Shown here: positions 25,062 to 31,726 of the stretch, piece after piece | How the letters are laid out: each line of letters opens with the position of its first letter | Position numbering within the stretch: the stretch's first letter is position 1 | Origin: Desulfurobacteriaceae bacterium | GTDB taxonomy: Bacteria; Aquificota; Aquificia; Desulfurobacteriales; Desulfurobacteriaceae | DNA: 34,823 nucleotides | NCBI GenBank assembly: GCA_027013575.1 | Contig: JALWGN010000053.1 | Span: 1-34,823 of the forward strand | Direction: 5' to 3' | Notes under the pieces: generated by a model | Told to the model about the DNA's origin: nothing | The model's input: the letters and a program-made list of their open reading frames with translations, nothing else | The model's database searches: none | Made by a program: the position numbers and the translations under genes

Positions 25062-25370
25062 ATGGACGAGTTTTTTAGAGAACTGATGGCCGACGCTCTG
25101 GGGAAATCTCCTGAGGAGCTCTCTTCCATCATAGGTGAGAGTCAGAAGGTTTGCGATATTTTCGTTCAGAGGGTTTACCTAGACGATCAGCTCAGGAAGT
25201 TTGAGTGGGGGGTTTCTGTTGTAAGGTTCAACGGAGATGACCTTGAAGAAGCAACTACCTATGCCGTTTTCCACAGCTGGAACTTGGCAAAGAAATACGG
25301 CCGTGCACTGAAAGAGTTCTTTGAAACCAAGGGTTACGAAACACACCTGAAGGGGGAACTTGGAGAATGA
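25062..25370 (+). CDS. Small unrecognised protein between DHQ synthase II and hldD
   Basis: The 102-residue protein starts at an ATG eight bases after the DHQ synthase stop, with an excellent TAGGAGGAGGT site. It is mixed alpha/beta (VCDIFVQRVYLDDQLRKFEWGVSVVRFNGDDLEEATTYAVFHSWNLAKKYGRALKEF), acidic at the start, no signal peptide, no membrane segment and no motif I can name. Its stop overlaps the hldD start by four bases, so it is expressed. Codon use matches its neighbours. Confidence 0.75.
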   Translation: MDEFFRELMADALGKSPEELSSIIGESQKVCDIFVQRVYLDDQLRKFEWGVSVVRFNGDDLEEATTYAVFHSWNLAKKYGRALKEFFETKGYETHLKGELGE

Positions 25371-26311
25371 GAGTTCTTGTTACAGGAGGAGCCGGCTTTA
25401 TCGGGTCAAACCTTGCCCTTGAACTTCAGAGAAGGTATCCAGACTGGGAGATATTCGTTTTAGACGACTTCTCTAAAGGAACTTTTAAAAACCTAATAGA
25501 TTTTGAAGGGGAAGTAATAACCGGTTCAATAACAGAACCTGAAACCTTAGAGAAACTCCGTAAGTACAACTTTGATGCAGTTCTCCACCAGGCTGCAAAC
25601 GTTGATACAACAGACATGAACCAGCGCCGTATGATGGAGGTAAACTGCGAAGCTTTTAAAGACCTCCTTGAAATTGTAAGGGAATCTAAGGGCAGAATGG
25701 TTTACGCCTCTTCAGCCGCCGTTTACGGCAACACCCCTCCTCCTATGAAGGTTAACTCAGGGTTAAAGCCCGAGAACGTTTACGGCTACTCAAAACTTGC
25801 AATGGACAGGTATGCCTACCGCTTTATGGCTGAGAATCCGAAAATTCCCGTTGTTGGCCTTCGCTACTTTAACGTTTATGGTCCCAGAGAGACCCACAAG
25901 GGAAAGATGGCCAGCATGGTGCTTCAGCTTACAGTTCAGATACTTAAGGGAAAACGGCCTAGGCTCTTTAAGTGGGGAGAGCAGAAGAGGGACTTCGTTT
26001 ACGTTATGGACTGTGTAGAGGCCAACATAAGAGGACTTTTTGCTGAAAGGAGTGGCGTTGTAAACGTTGGAACCGGAAGAGCCAGAAGTTTCAACGAGGT
26101 TGTAGAGATAATAAAGAAAACCCTCGGCGTTGACGTGGAAACCGAGTACTTTGACAACCCTTACGACTTCTACCAGAACTACACAGAGGCCGATCTGACC
26201 GAAACGGATGAGATACTTGGCTGGCACCCGCAGGTTCAGATAGAGGAGGGGATACCTCTCTACGTTAGCTGGATAAAGGAGAACGTTAACTGGGAGAAGC
26301 TTCCATACTGA
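25367..26311 (+). CDS. hldD: ADP-L-glycero-D-manno-heptose 6-epimerase (NAD-dependent epimerase)
   Basis: The 314-residue short-chain dehydrogenase has GGAGFIGSN at residues 7-15 for NAD(P), HQAANVDTT, the catalytic YGYSK (Tyr139, Lys143), and LRYFNVYGPRETHKGKMASM. The pair of NPYDFYQNYTEADLTET and FKWGEQKRDFVYV matches HldD (RfaD) better than UDP-glucose 4-epimerase. It makes the heptose of the LPS inner core, which agrees with lpxC in the same window. It is the last gene of the operon. A different sugar epimerase is possible. Confidence 0.85.
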   Translation: MRVLVTGGAGFIGSNLALELQRRYPDWEIFVLDDFSKGTFKNLIDFEGEVITGSITEPETLEKLRKYNFDAVLHQAANVDTTDMNQRRMMEVNCEAFKDLLEIVRESKGRMVYASSAAVYGNTPPPMKVNSGLKPENVYGYSKLAMDRYAYRFMAENPKIPVVGLRYFNVYGPRETHKGKMASMVLQLTVQILKGKRPRLFKWGEQKRDFVYVMDCVEANIRGLFAERSGVVNVGTGRARSFNEVVEIIKKTLGVDVETEYFDNPYDFYQNYTEADLTETDEILGWHPQVQIEEGIPLYVSWIKENVNWEKLPY

Positions 26312-26357
26312 GTTAAAGCCGCCCGTACCCCTAATCTAAAAAGATGTTTTAAGATAG

Positions 26358-26386
26358 TTGACAAGCCGTTTAAAGATAACTAAATT
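26358..26386 (+). promoter_or_regulatory. Promoter of hspR-clpC
   Basis: TTGACA (26358-26363) and TAAATT (26381-26386) are exactly 17 bases apart, a near-consensus sigma70 promoter, 30 bases before the GTG of hspR. An HspR operator (HAIR, CTTGAGT-N7-ACTCAAG) is expected, but I see no good copy, only CTTATTCAAG at 26387-26396 that could be a poor half. Confidence 0.65.
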
Positions 26387-26415
26387 CTTATTCAAGGATA
26401 TAGGAGGAACGGGCG

Positions 26416-26787
26416 GTGATTGATAAAGACACTCCAGTATACATGATAAGTATCGTTGCAAAAATTGCTGGAGTTCATCCTCAAACTCTGAGATTTTACG
26501 AGAGTGAAGGCCTCATAAAACCATCAAGAACCGAGGGGAAAACTCGCCTCTACTCTGAGAGGGATTTGGTTAGAATTAAACGTATAGTCTCCCTAACCAG
26601 AGAAAGGGGAGTTAACGTAGCTGGAACCAGTATTATTCTGAAGATGGAAGACGACATTGAACGCCTCTTTGAAGCTCTGGCCGAAAGGCTGGATCAGGAG
26701 GCGAAGAGTTTACTTGTGGAGCTCCTCTCGGAGCTCCAGTTTGAAGAACTGAACAGAGAAAAGCTGATAGACATCCTAAACAGATAG
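26416..26787 (+). CDS. hspR: Heat-shock repressor HspR (MerR family)
   Basis: The 123-residue protein starts at GTG, with GGAGG 8-9 bases upstream. YMISIVAKIAGVHPQTLRFYESEGLIKPSRTEGKTRLYSERDLVRI is the MerR winged helix with the HspR-type HPQTLR. It is followed by a coiled-coil dimer helix (RLFEALAERLDQEAKSLLVELLSEL). HspR represses chaperone genes and is usually released when DnaK is busy. Being first in the transcript with clpC, it probably represses its own promoter. Two GGAGCTCC palindromes four bases apart lie in its coding sequence at 26718 and 26730. Confidence 0.93.
   Translation: MIDKDTPVYMISIVAKIAGVHPQTLRFYESEGLIKPSRTEGKTRLYSERDLVRIKRIVSLTRERGVNVAGTSIILKMEDDIERLFEALAERLDQEAKSLLVELLSELQFEELNREKLIDILNR
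26718..26737. repeat. Closely spaced pair of the octamer palindrome GGAGCTCC
   Basis: Two copies of GGAGCTCC (26718-26725 and 26730-26737) are separated by TCTC inside hspR. This is the tightest pair of an octamer that occurs about 40 times across the window, for example also at 248, 6316, 11695, 29549 and 33312. Confidence 0.7.
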
Positions 26788-26799
26788 AGGAGGGAAGAG

Positions 26800-29349
26800 A
26801 TGAACATCTGGGACGTTTTAAGCGGTAGAGCAAAGGATGCAATTCTGCTCTCGCAGGAAATTGCAAGACAGCTTGGAGAGAGGTACGTTGATACAGAACA
26901 CCTGCTCCTTGCAATGATTGAGCTTCCTGGCTCACCAATACTTGACATCTTTACGCTTGCCGGATACGACCCAATAAGGGTTAAAAAGTTCATCAGAGAA
27001 CAGGTAGACAGAGTAGGAAGGTTAGGTCTTCCAAGCGGTAGTTACACAGGATACGAGGAGATATACATTACTCCAACTCTGAAGAAAGTCTTTGACGCTG
27101 CTTTAGACATTGCCCGTCAGATGAAAGCCCGCAGCGTAGACCTTGAGCACCTATTCCTTGCCTTCTACGAAGTTCCCGAGGGAATGGCCTACAGGATACT
27201 CCTTAAACTTGGTCTTGAGAAGGACGAAGCCCTCAACGCAGTTAAGAAGTACAGGGAAGGAAGAGCTAAAGTCTCCCGTGAAATTGGAGCAAAAGCTGCA
27301 AAAGGAGGGAAGCAGCTTCCTGAAGTTCTCAGGAAGTTTGGTATTGACCTTACCGGCCTTGCTGAAGAGGGTAAACTTGACCCCGTTATTGACCGTGAAA
27401 ACGAAATCAAGAGAGTTATCCAGATACTCTCCCGTAGGACGAAGAACAACCCGGTTCTCGTTGGTCCTGCAGGAGTAGGTAAAACTGCAATCGTTGAGGG
27501 TGTTGCCCAGAAGATTGCAAACGGTGAGGTTCCAGACAACCTGAAGGATAAGAGAATTGTTGCCCTTGACATGGCAGCCCTCGTTGCCGGAACCAAGTAC
27601 CGTGGTGAGTTTGAGGAGAGGCTCAAGCAGGTTCTTGACGCAGTTAAAGAGGAAGGAAACATCATCCTCTTCATTGACGAGCTCCACACAGTTGTAGGTG
27701 CAGGAGCAGCTGAAGGTTCAATGGACGCTGCCAACATAATGAAGCCTGCTCTTGCCCGTGGAGAGATAAGGGTTATCGGTGCTACAACTGTTGACGAGTT
27801 CAGGAAGTACATTGAGAAAGATCCTGCCCTTGAAAGGCGTTTTGCTCCCGTATGGGTTGACGAGCCAGATATTGAAACTGCAATTCTCATGCTTAAAGGT
27901 TTAAGGCCAAAGCTTGAGGAGCACCACGGCGTTAAGATTACAGACGACGCCATTGAAGCTGCCGTTAAGCTCTCCAAGAAGTACATTCAGGGAAGATACC
28001 TTCCTGACAAGGCCATTGACGTTTTAGACGAGGCCTGCGCCCGTAAGAAGATAGAGGCTACTTACAGCTCTCCAGAGCTCTCCGAACTTAAGGAAAAACT
28101 CCACACCTTAAGAGCAGAGCTTGACGAGGCTGTTAAGAACGAGGAGTTTGACAAAGCGGCTAAGCTCAAGAAAGAGATAAAAGAGATTGAAGCCCGCATA
28201 AAAGAGCTTGAAGAGAAGATGGAGAAGGCCAAAGAGCAGGGAGAGGAGAAGCCTGTAGTTACTGCTGAAGACGTTGCAGAAGTTATCTCTGAAATGACAG
28301 GAATCCCTGCTTCTAAACTTCAGGAAGAGGAGATTAAGAAGCTCCTCAGGATGGAGGAGGAGCTCCACAAGAGAGTTATCGGCCAGGAGAGAGCTATCAA
28401 GGCCATCTCCGAAGCCATCAGGCGCGCAAGAGCAGGCCTTCAGCCTCCAAACAGGCCGCTTGGTAGCTTCCTCTTCCTTGGTCCTACAGGTGTAGGTAAA
28501 ACTGAGCTTGCAAAGGCACTTGCAGAGTACCTCTTCGGAGACGAGAGTGCCATTATCAGACTTGACATGTCTGAGTACATGGAGAAGCACGCAGTCTCCA
28601 AGCTTATCGGTGCACCTCCTGGATACGTAGGTTACGAGGAAGGCGGACAGCTTACAGAGGCCGTTAGAAGGAAGCCTTACAGCGTTATCCTCCTTGACGA
28701 AATAGAGAAGGCTCACCCAGACGTGTTTAACATACTCCTCCAGATACTTGACGACGGAAGACTTACAGACGCCAAGGGCAGGACTGTTGACTTCAGCAAC
28801 ACCGTAATAATCATGACCAGCAACATCGGTTCTGAGTACCTTATGAACCTCTCTAAGGAGGAGTTTGAGAAGAACTACGACAAGATTAAAGAGCAGATAA
28901 TGGAGGAGCTCAAGAAGCGCTTCAGGCCTGAGTTCCTCAACAGGATAGACGAGATAATCATCTTCCATCCTCTCAGTGAAGAGGAGATTAAGAAGATCGT
29001 TGACCTTCTCATCTCCAAGCTCAACAAACGCCTTGAGGAGAGAGGAATTAAGGTTAAGCTTACTGAAGCTGCTAAGAGCGAGCTTGCTAAGAGAGGATAC
29101 GTTCCTGAGTTTGGAGCAAGGCCGCTCAGAAGAACCATTCAGAGAGAGATTGAAACTCCTCTCTCTGTGAAGATACTTGAAGGCTCTGTTAAAGAGGGAG
29201 ACACCGTAGTTGTTGACTACGATAAGGAGAAGGGAGAGTTCACCTTCAAAGTTGAGAAGGAGGAGCTCCCTCCTAAGCAGGCAGAGATAAAGACTGCCGA
29301 GGAGTCTGAAGAGAAGAAGGAAGAGGATAAAGGAGAAGACAACAAGTAA
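26800..29349 (+). CDS. clpC: ClpC-type AAA+ ATPase (Hsp100 unfoldase)
   Basis: The 849-residue protein has an N-terminal Clp repeat domain (residues 1-150), a first AAA+ module with GPAGVGKT (222-229) and [12 protein letters not shown], a short middle domain with a UVR-like helix ([32 protein letters not shown]), then a second AAA+ module with GPTGVGKT near 561-568, [27 protein letters not shown] and [14 protein letters not shown], and a charged tail. The short UVR-containing middle region fits ClpC rather than ClpB, which has a long M coiled coil. It would unfold proteins for ClpP or remodel aggregates. It lies 12 bases after hspR. Confidence 0.9.
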   Translation: MNIWDVLSGRAKDAILLSQEIARQLGERYVDTEHLLLAMIELPGSPILDIFTLAGYDPIRVKKFIREQVDRVGRLGLPSGSYTGYEEIYITPTLKKVFDAALDIARQMKARSVDLEHLFLAFYEVPEGMAYRILLKLGLEKDEALNAVKKYREGRAKVSREIGAKAAKGGKQLPEVLRKFGIDLTGLAEEGKLDPVIDRENEIKRVIQILSRRTKNNPVLVGPAGVGKTAIVEGVAQKIANGEVPDNLKDKRIVALDMAALVAGTKYRGEFEERLKQVLDAVKEEGNIILFIDELHTVVGAGAAEGSMDAANIMKPALARGEIRVIGATTVDEFRKYIEKDPALERRFAPVWVDEPDIETAILMLKGLRPKLEEHHGVKITDDAIEAAVKLSKKYIQGRYLPDKAIDVLDEACARKKIEATYSSPELSELKEKLHTLRAELDEAVKNEEFDKAAKLKKEIKEIEARIKELEEKMEKAKEQGEEKPVVTAEDVAEVISEMTGIPASKLQEEEIKKLLRMEEELHKRVIGQERAIKAISEAIRRARAGLQPPNRPLGSFLFLGPTGVGKTELAKALAEYLFGDESAIIRLDMSEYMEKHAVSKLIGAPPGYVGYEEGGQLTEAVRRKPYSVILLDEIEKAHPDVFNILLQILDDGRLTDAKGRTVDFSNTVIIMTSNIGSEYLMNLSKEEFEKNYDKIKEQIMEELKKRFRPEFLNRIDEIIIFHPLSEEEIKKIVDLLISKLNKRLEERGIKVKLTEAAKSELAKRGYVPEFGARPLRRTIQREIETPLSVKILEGSVKEGDTVVVDYDKEKGEFTFKVEKEELPPKQAEIKTAEESEEKKEEDKGEDNK

Positions 29350-29374
29350 CCTGCTTCCTGCAATAAACCGCTTA

Positions 29375-29398
29375 CCCCCGCTTCGGCGGGGGTTTTTT
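29375..29398 (+). terminator. Intrinsic terminator after clpC
   Basis: CCCCCGC (29375-29381) and GCGGGGG (29386-29392) form a strong stem around a TTCG tetraloop, followed directly by six T (29393-29398). It ends the hspR-clpC transcript and insulates it from the CRISPR leader. Confidence 0.95.
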
Positions 29399-29612
29399 AT
29401 TTTCCTCTTGTTAGGAATATCTAACACTGCAGCGAGCTTAAATTTTAACAGAATCTGCTTTAACTCTTGCAATACAATGGCTTTAGCCATGAGTATTAGA
29501 CTTTTATAGATAACTTATAGTTGGTTCGCTGCAGTTGACCTTCTGTTGGGAGCTCCGTTATAATTAAAAAATGCTTGTAGCTCTTTGACATTTAGAATAC
29601 GCTAAATCTGCC
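29399..29612 (+). promoter_or_regulatory. CRISPR leader with nested inverted repeats
   Basis: This 214-base gene-free stretch precedes the first repeat. It holds a TTAG-N6-CTAA dyad at 29411-29424 and a second at 29592-29605. ACTGCAGCGA at 29426-29435 is inverted as TCGCTGCAGT at 29526-29535. A central palindrome lies at 29477-29490 (ATGGCT-TT-AGCCAT), extended by AATAC and GTATT on its sides. A promoter lies at 29535-29564. The orientation agrees with repeat decay at the far end of the array. Confidence 0.7.
29535..29564 (+). promoter_or_regulatory. Promoter for the CRISPR precursor RNA
   Basis: TTGACC (29535-29540) and TATAAT (29559-29564) are 18 bases apart, close to the sigma70 consensus, and point into the array. 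The transcript should begin near 29571, about 42 bases before the first repeat. A GGAGCTCC octamer (29549-29556) sits in the spacer between the two boxes. Confidence 0.7.
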
Positions 29613-30094
29613 CTTTTATCTGAACTAGTGGGATTTAAACTGGTGAGGGAAGCTTTTAAATGCCTTATGTGGGTGTTACTTTTATCTGAACTAGTGGGAT
29701 TTAAACGTTAATGTCCTTCGGTTCATTAGGTAGTTCAGGAGAGCTTTTATCTGAACTAGTGGGATTTAAACGCTGTAAGGGTTGTTACGTCGCCGAGGCT
29801 GATTCCACTTTTATCTGAACTAGTGGGATTTAAACCGAAAGCGAGGTTCTGTTCTTTCCGATAATTGCGCATACTTTTATCTGAACTAGTGGGATTTAAA
29901 CGATGTATTTCAGCTGGCTATCGCTTATCATTTTCTCTGCTTTTATCTGAACTAGTGGGATTTAAACTGTTCTTTTGCGTGGTCTTTCAGCTGTTCTAAA
30001 ACCTTTTATCTGAACTAGTGGGATCTAAACGTCAAGTTCTTTGAGTTTTTGCTCTATCTCCTGAACCTTTTATTTGAACTGGTGGGATTTTATG
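29613..30094 (+). CRISPR. CRISPR array, 8 repeats of 28 bases, 7 spacers of 35-38 bases
   Basis: Repeats start at 29613, 29679, 29744, 29808, 29874, 29940, 30003 and 30067. Each begins CTTTTATCTGAACT and ends GGGATTTAAAC, with AGT between. Repeats 1-6 are identical, repeat 7 has one change (GGGATCTAAAC), and repeat 8 has two changes in its body and a different last four bases, so the leader lies on the left and transcription is on the plus strand. The last eight bases, ATTTAAAC, would be the crRNA 5' tag and resemble the ATTGAAAC tag of many type I-B and III systems. Spacers are 38, 37, 36, 38, 38, 35 and 36 bases, all different. No cas gene is in the window. Repeat 8 overlaps the end of bioF. 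Confidence 0.97.
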
Positions 30095-31173
30095 CTGTTC
30101 CAGAGGAGCTCCATTTCCTGTTCTGTGTGTTCTGAGGTTACTGTAATTCTAAGTCTGCTCTGTTTGACCGTTGGCGGTCTTATTGCGGGAACGAAGAATT
30201 CGCTCTGGTATAGTTTCTGAGAGAGTTTTACCGCCTCTTCCGGGGTTTTTACAGGTAGGGGGAATATCGCCGACTGGCTGCTGATTCCCGTTAGTTCTCT
30301 GAAGAAGCTGATATTCTTCTGAAGTTTTTCCATTCTTTCAGGTGCTTTCTCTATGTTTTTAAGGGTCTGGCATGCTATGGCTGGCGGTAGGGCTGTTGTG
30401 AATATAAAAGTTCTGCATCTGTTTATCAGGTATTCCCTTAAAGTTTCTGTTCCGCAAACAAAAGCTCCAAACGTTCCGAGGGCTTTTCCAAGGGTTCCTA
30501 CTATTACTGTTCTTTCGTCGGGTTTCAGTTTGAAAAGGTCTAACGAAGACCAGCCAACAACTCCTGTTCCGTGAGCGTCGTCTAAAATTAAAACGGCGTC
30601 GTACTCGTCTTTCAGTTTGAAGAGCTCCCCTAAAGGGGCAATGTCTCCGTCCATACTGAAAACTGTGTCTGTTACTATGAAGCAGCGGCGGTGTTTTTTC
30701 CTCTCTTTTGAAAGTATTAATTCCAGAGTTTCCATATCGCAGTGAGGATAGACTATTTTTTTTGCCTTTGAGAGCCTGCATCCGTCTATCAGTGAGGCGT
30801 GGTTTAGTTCGTCTGACAGAATCAGGTCTCCTTCCTTTGCGAGGGTTGAGATTACTCCTGCGTTTGCCATGTAGCCAGACGAGAAGAGGAGGGAGCTCTC
30901 TGTCTTTTTCAGGTCTGCCAGTCTTTTTTCCAGCCTTTCGTGTACTTCAAAGTTTCCGCAGACTAACCTTGAGGCTCCGCTTCCTGCTCCCCACCGTCTA
31001 AAGCACTCGCAGGAGCAGTTCTTTGCAAGTCCTAGGTAGTCGTTTGACGAGAAGTTTAGGAGCTCCCTGCCGTTTATGACTATTCTCTTTCCCTGGGGAG
31101 AGGACAGAGGGCGGAGCTCCCTGTAGAGCCTCTTTTCTTCTAGCTCTTTCAGCTCCTCTCTAAGCCACTCCAT
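30070..31173 (-). CDS. bioF: 8-Amino-7-oxononanoate synthase
   Basis: The 367-residue PLP enzyme has NFSSNDYLGLA, GAGSGASRLVCGN, LFSSGYMANAGVIS, the PLP-ring pair LILDDAHGTG (Asp199, His201) and TLGKALGTFG with the Schiff-base Lys230. The DDAHGTG and N-terminal features fit BioF better than glycine C-acetyltransferase. It condenses pimeloyl-ACP or -CoA with alanine in biotin synthesis. The last six residues (KSHQFK) and the stop TAA are encoded by the decayed last CRISPR repeat. It overlaps the response regulator gene by 14 bases. No other bio gene is in the window. Confidence 0.92.
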   Translation of the reverse strand: MEWLREELKELEEKRLYRELRPLSSPQGKRIVINGRELLNFSSNDYLGLAKNCSCECFRRWGAGSGASRLVCGNFEVHERLEKRLADLKKTESSLLFSSGYMANAGVISTLAKEGDLILSDELNHASLIDGCRLSKAKKIVYPHCDMETLELILSKERKKHRRCFIVTDTVFSMDGDIAPLGELFKLKDEYDAVLILDDAHGTGVVGWSSLDLFKLKPDERTVIVGTLGKALGTFGAFVCGTETLREYLINRCRTFIFTTALPPAIACQTLKNIEKAPERMEKLQKNISFFRELTGISSQSAIFPLPVKTPEEAVKLSQKLYQSEFFVPAIRPPTVKQSRLRITVTSEHTEQEMELLWNSIKSHQFK

Positions 31174-31726
31174 CGGCCTTTATACCGTACTTGTTGAGTT
31201 TCCTGTAGAGGTTGGAGATGTCTATCTCCATGAAGGCTGCACACTTTTTGAGGTCGCCGTTGAATTTCTTTAAAATGCTCAGTATGTAGTCCTTCTCAAA
31301 GGCTTCCTTGGCCTGCCTTAACGGAAGGTCGCTGTAGTTGCAGTTTCTGGCGCTGTTTTCACTCTTTCTCTCAATGGCCTCTTCTACTACCGATAGGAGC
31401 TTTTCGTACTTTATCGGCTTTTCTATAAAGTCAAAGGCTTTCAGCTTCATCGCTTTAACTGCCGTTTCTACGGTTCCGTGGCCTGAAACTATTATTACAG
31501 GTATCTTCTGTGTGAGCCCTTCCCGGTTGAGGTTCTCCAGCACTTCCATTCCAGAGGTCCCCGGCAGGAAGAGGTCAAGGATTATCAGGTCTGGAGAAAC
31601 TTCTTTAACCCTCTGGAGAACTCTGGAGCCGACCTCTTCCGTGAATACCTGGTATCCCTCTTCTTCCAGTATCTCTTTGAGGGTTTCCCTTATCGTTCTT
31701 TCGTCGTCAACTACCAGTACTTTCAT
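31160..31726 (-). CDS. Response regulator with REC and Fis-type HTH domains, without AAA+ domain
   Basis: The 188-residue protein has a receiver domain (VLVVDDE, LIILDLFLPG with phospho-acceptor Asp51, VSGHGTVETAV, EKP with Lys103), a linker, and a Fis/NtrC-type helix-turn-helix (EKDYILSILKKFNGDLKKCAAFMEIDISNLYRKLNKYGI). It looks like an NtrC-family regulator that lacks the sigma54-interacting ATPase between the two, similar in layout to ActR/RegA/PrrA. No histidine kinase gene adjoins it. It overlaps dnaX by 20 bases and bioF by 14. Confidence 0.9.
   Translation of the reverse strand: MKVLVVDDERTIRETLKEILEEEGYQVFTEEVGSRVLQRVKEVSPDLIILDLFLPGTSGMEVLENLNREGLTQKIPVIIVSGHGTVETAVKAMKLKAFDFIEKPIKYEKLLSVVEEAIERKSENSARNCNYSDLPLRQAKEAFEKDYILSILKKFNGDLKKCAAFMEIDISNLYRKLNKYGIKADGVA

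Noticed and set aside
25790-26227. Minus-strand open frame of 145 codons inside hldD
   Set aside because: Antisense shadow; hldD has full motifs and a coupled start.
27189-27986. Minus-strand open frame of 265 codons opposite clpC
   Set aside because: Ser-rich antisense shadow of the conserved AAA+ module; no start signal or known motif.
26800-29349. Naming the Hsp100 gene clpB
   Set aside because: The middle domain is short and holds a UVR-like helix, which fits ClpC; ClpB has a much longer coiled coil.
28108-29490. Minus-strand open frame of 460 codons opposite clpC and into the CRISPR leader
   Set aside because: It mirrors the clpC codon pattern, has a Leu-rich composition without motifs, no ribosome site, and runs through the clpC terminator hairpin.
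29501-29513. CTTTTATAGATAAC in the leader as an extra, decayed CRISPR repeat
   Set aside because: Only the first seven bases match the repeat, and spacing to repeat 1 is not that of a repeat-spacer unit.
29426-29535. A small mobile element bounded by the 10-base inverted repeats in the leader
   Set aside because: No target-site duplication is visible and a promoter box overlaps one arm; a regulatory structure is the simpler reading.
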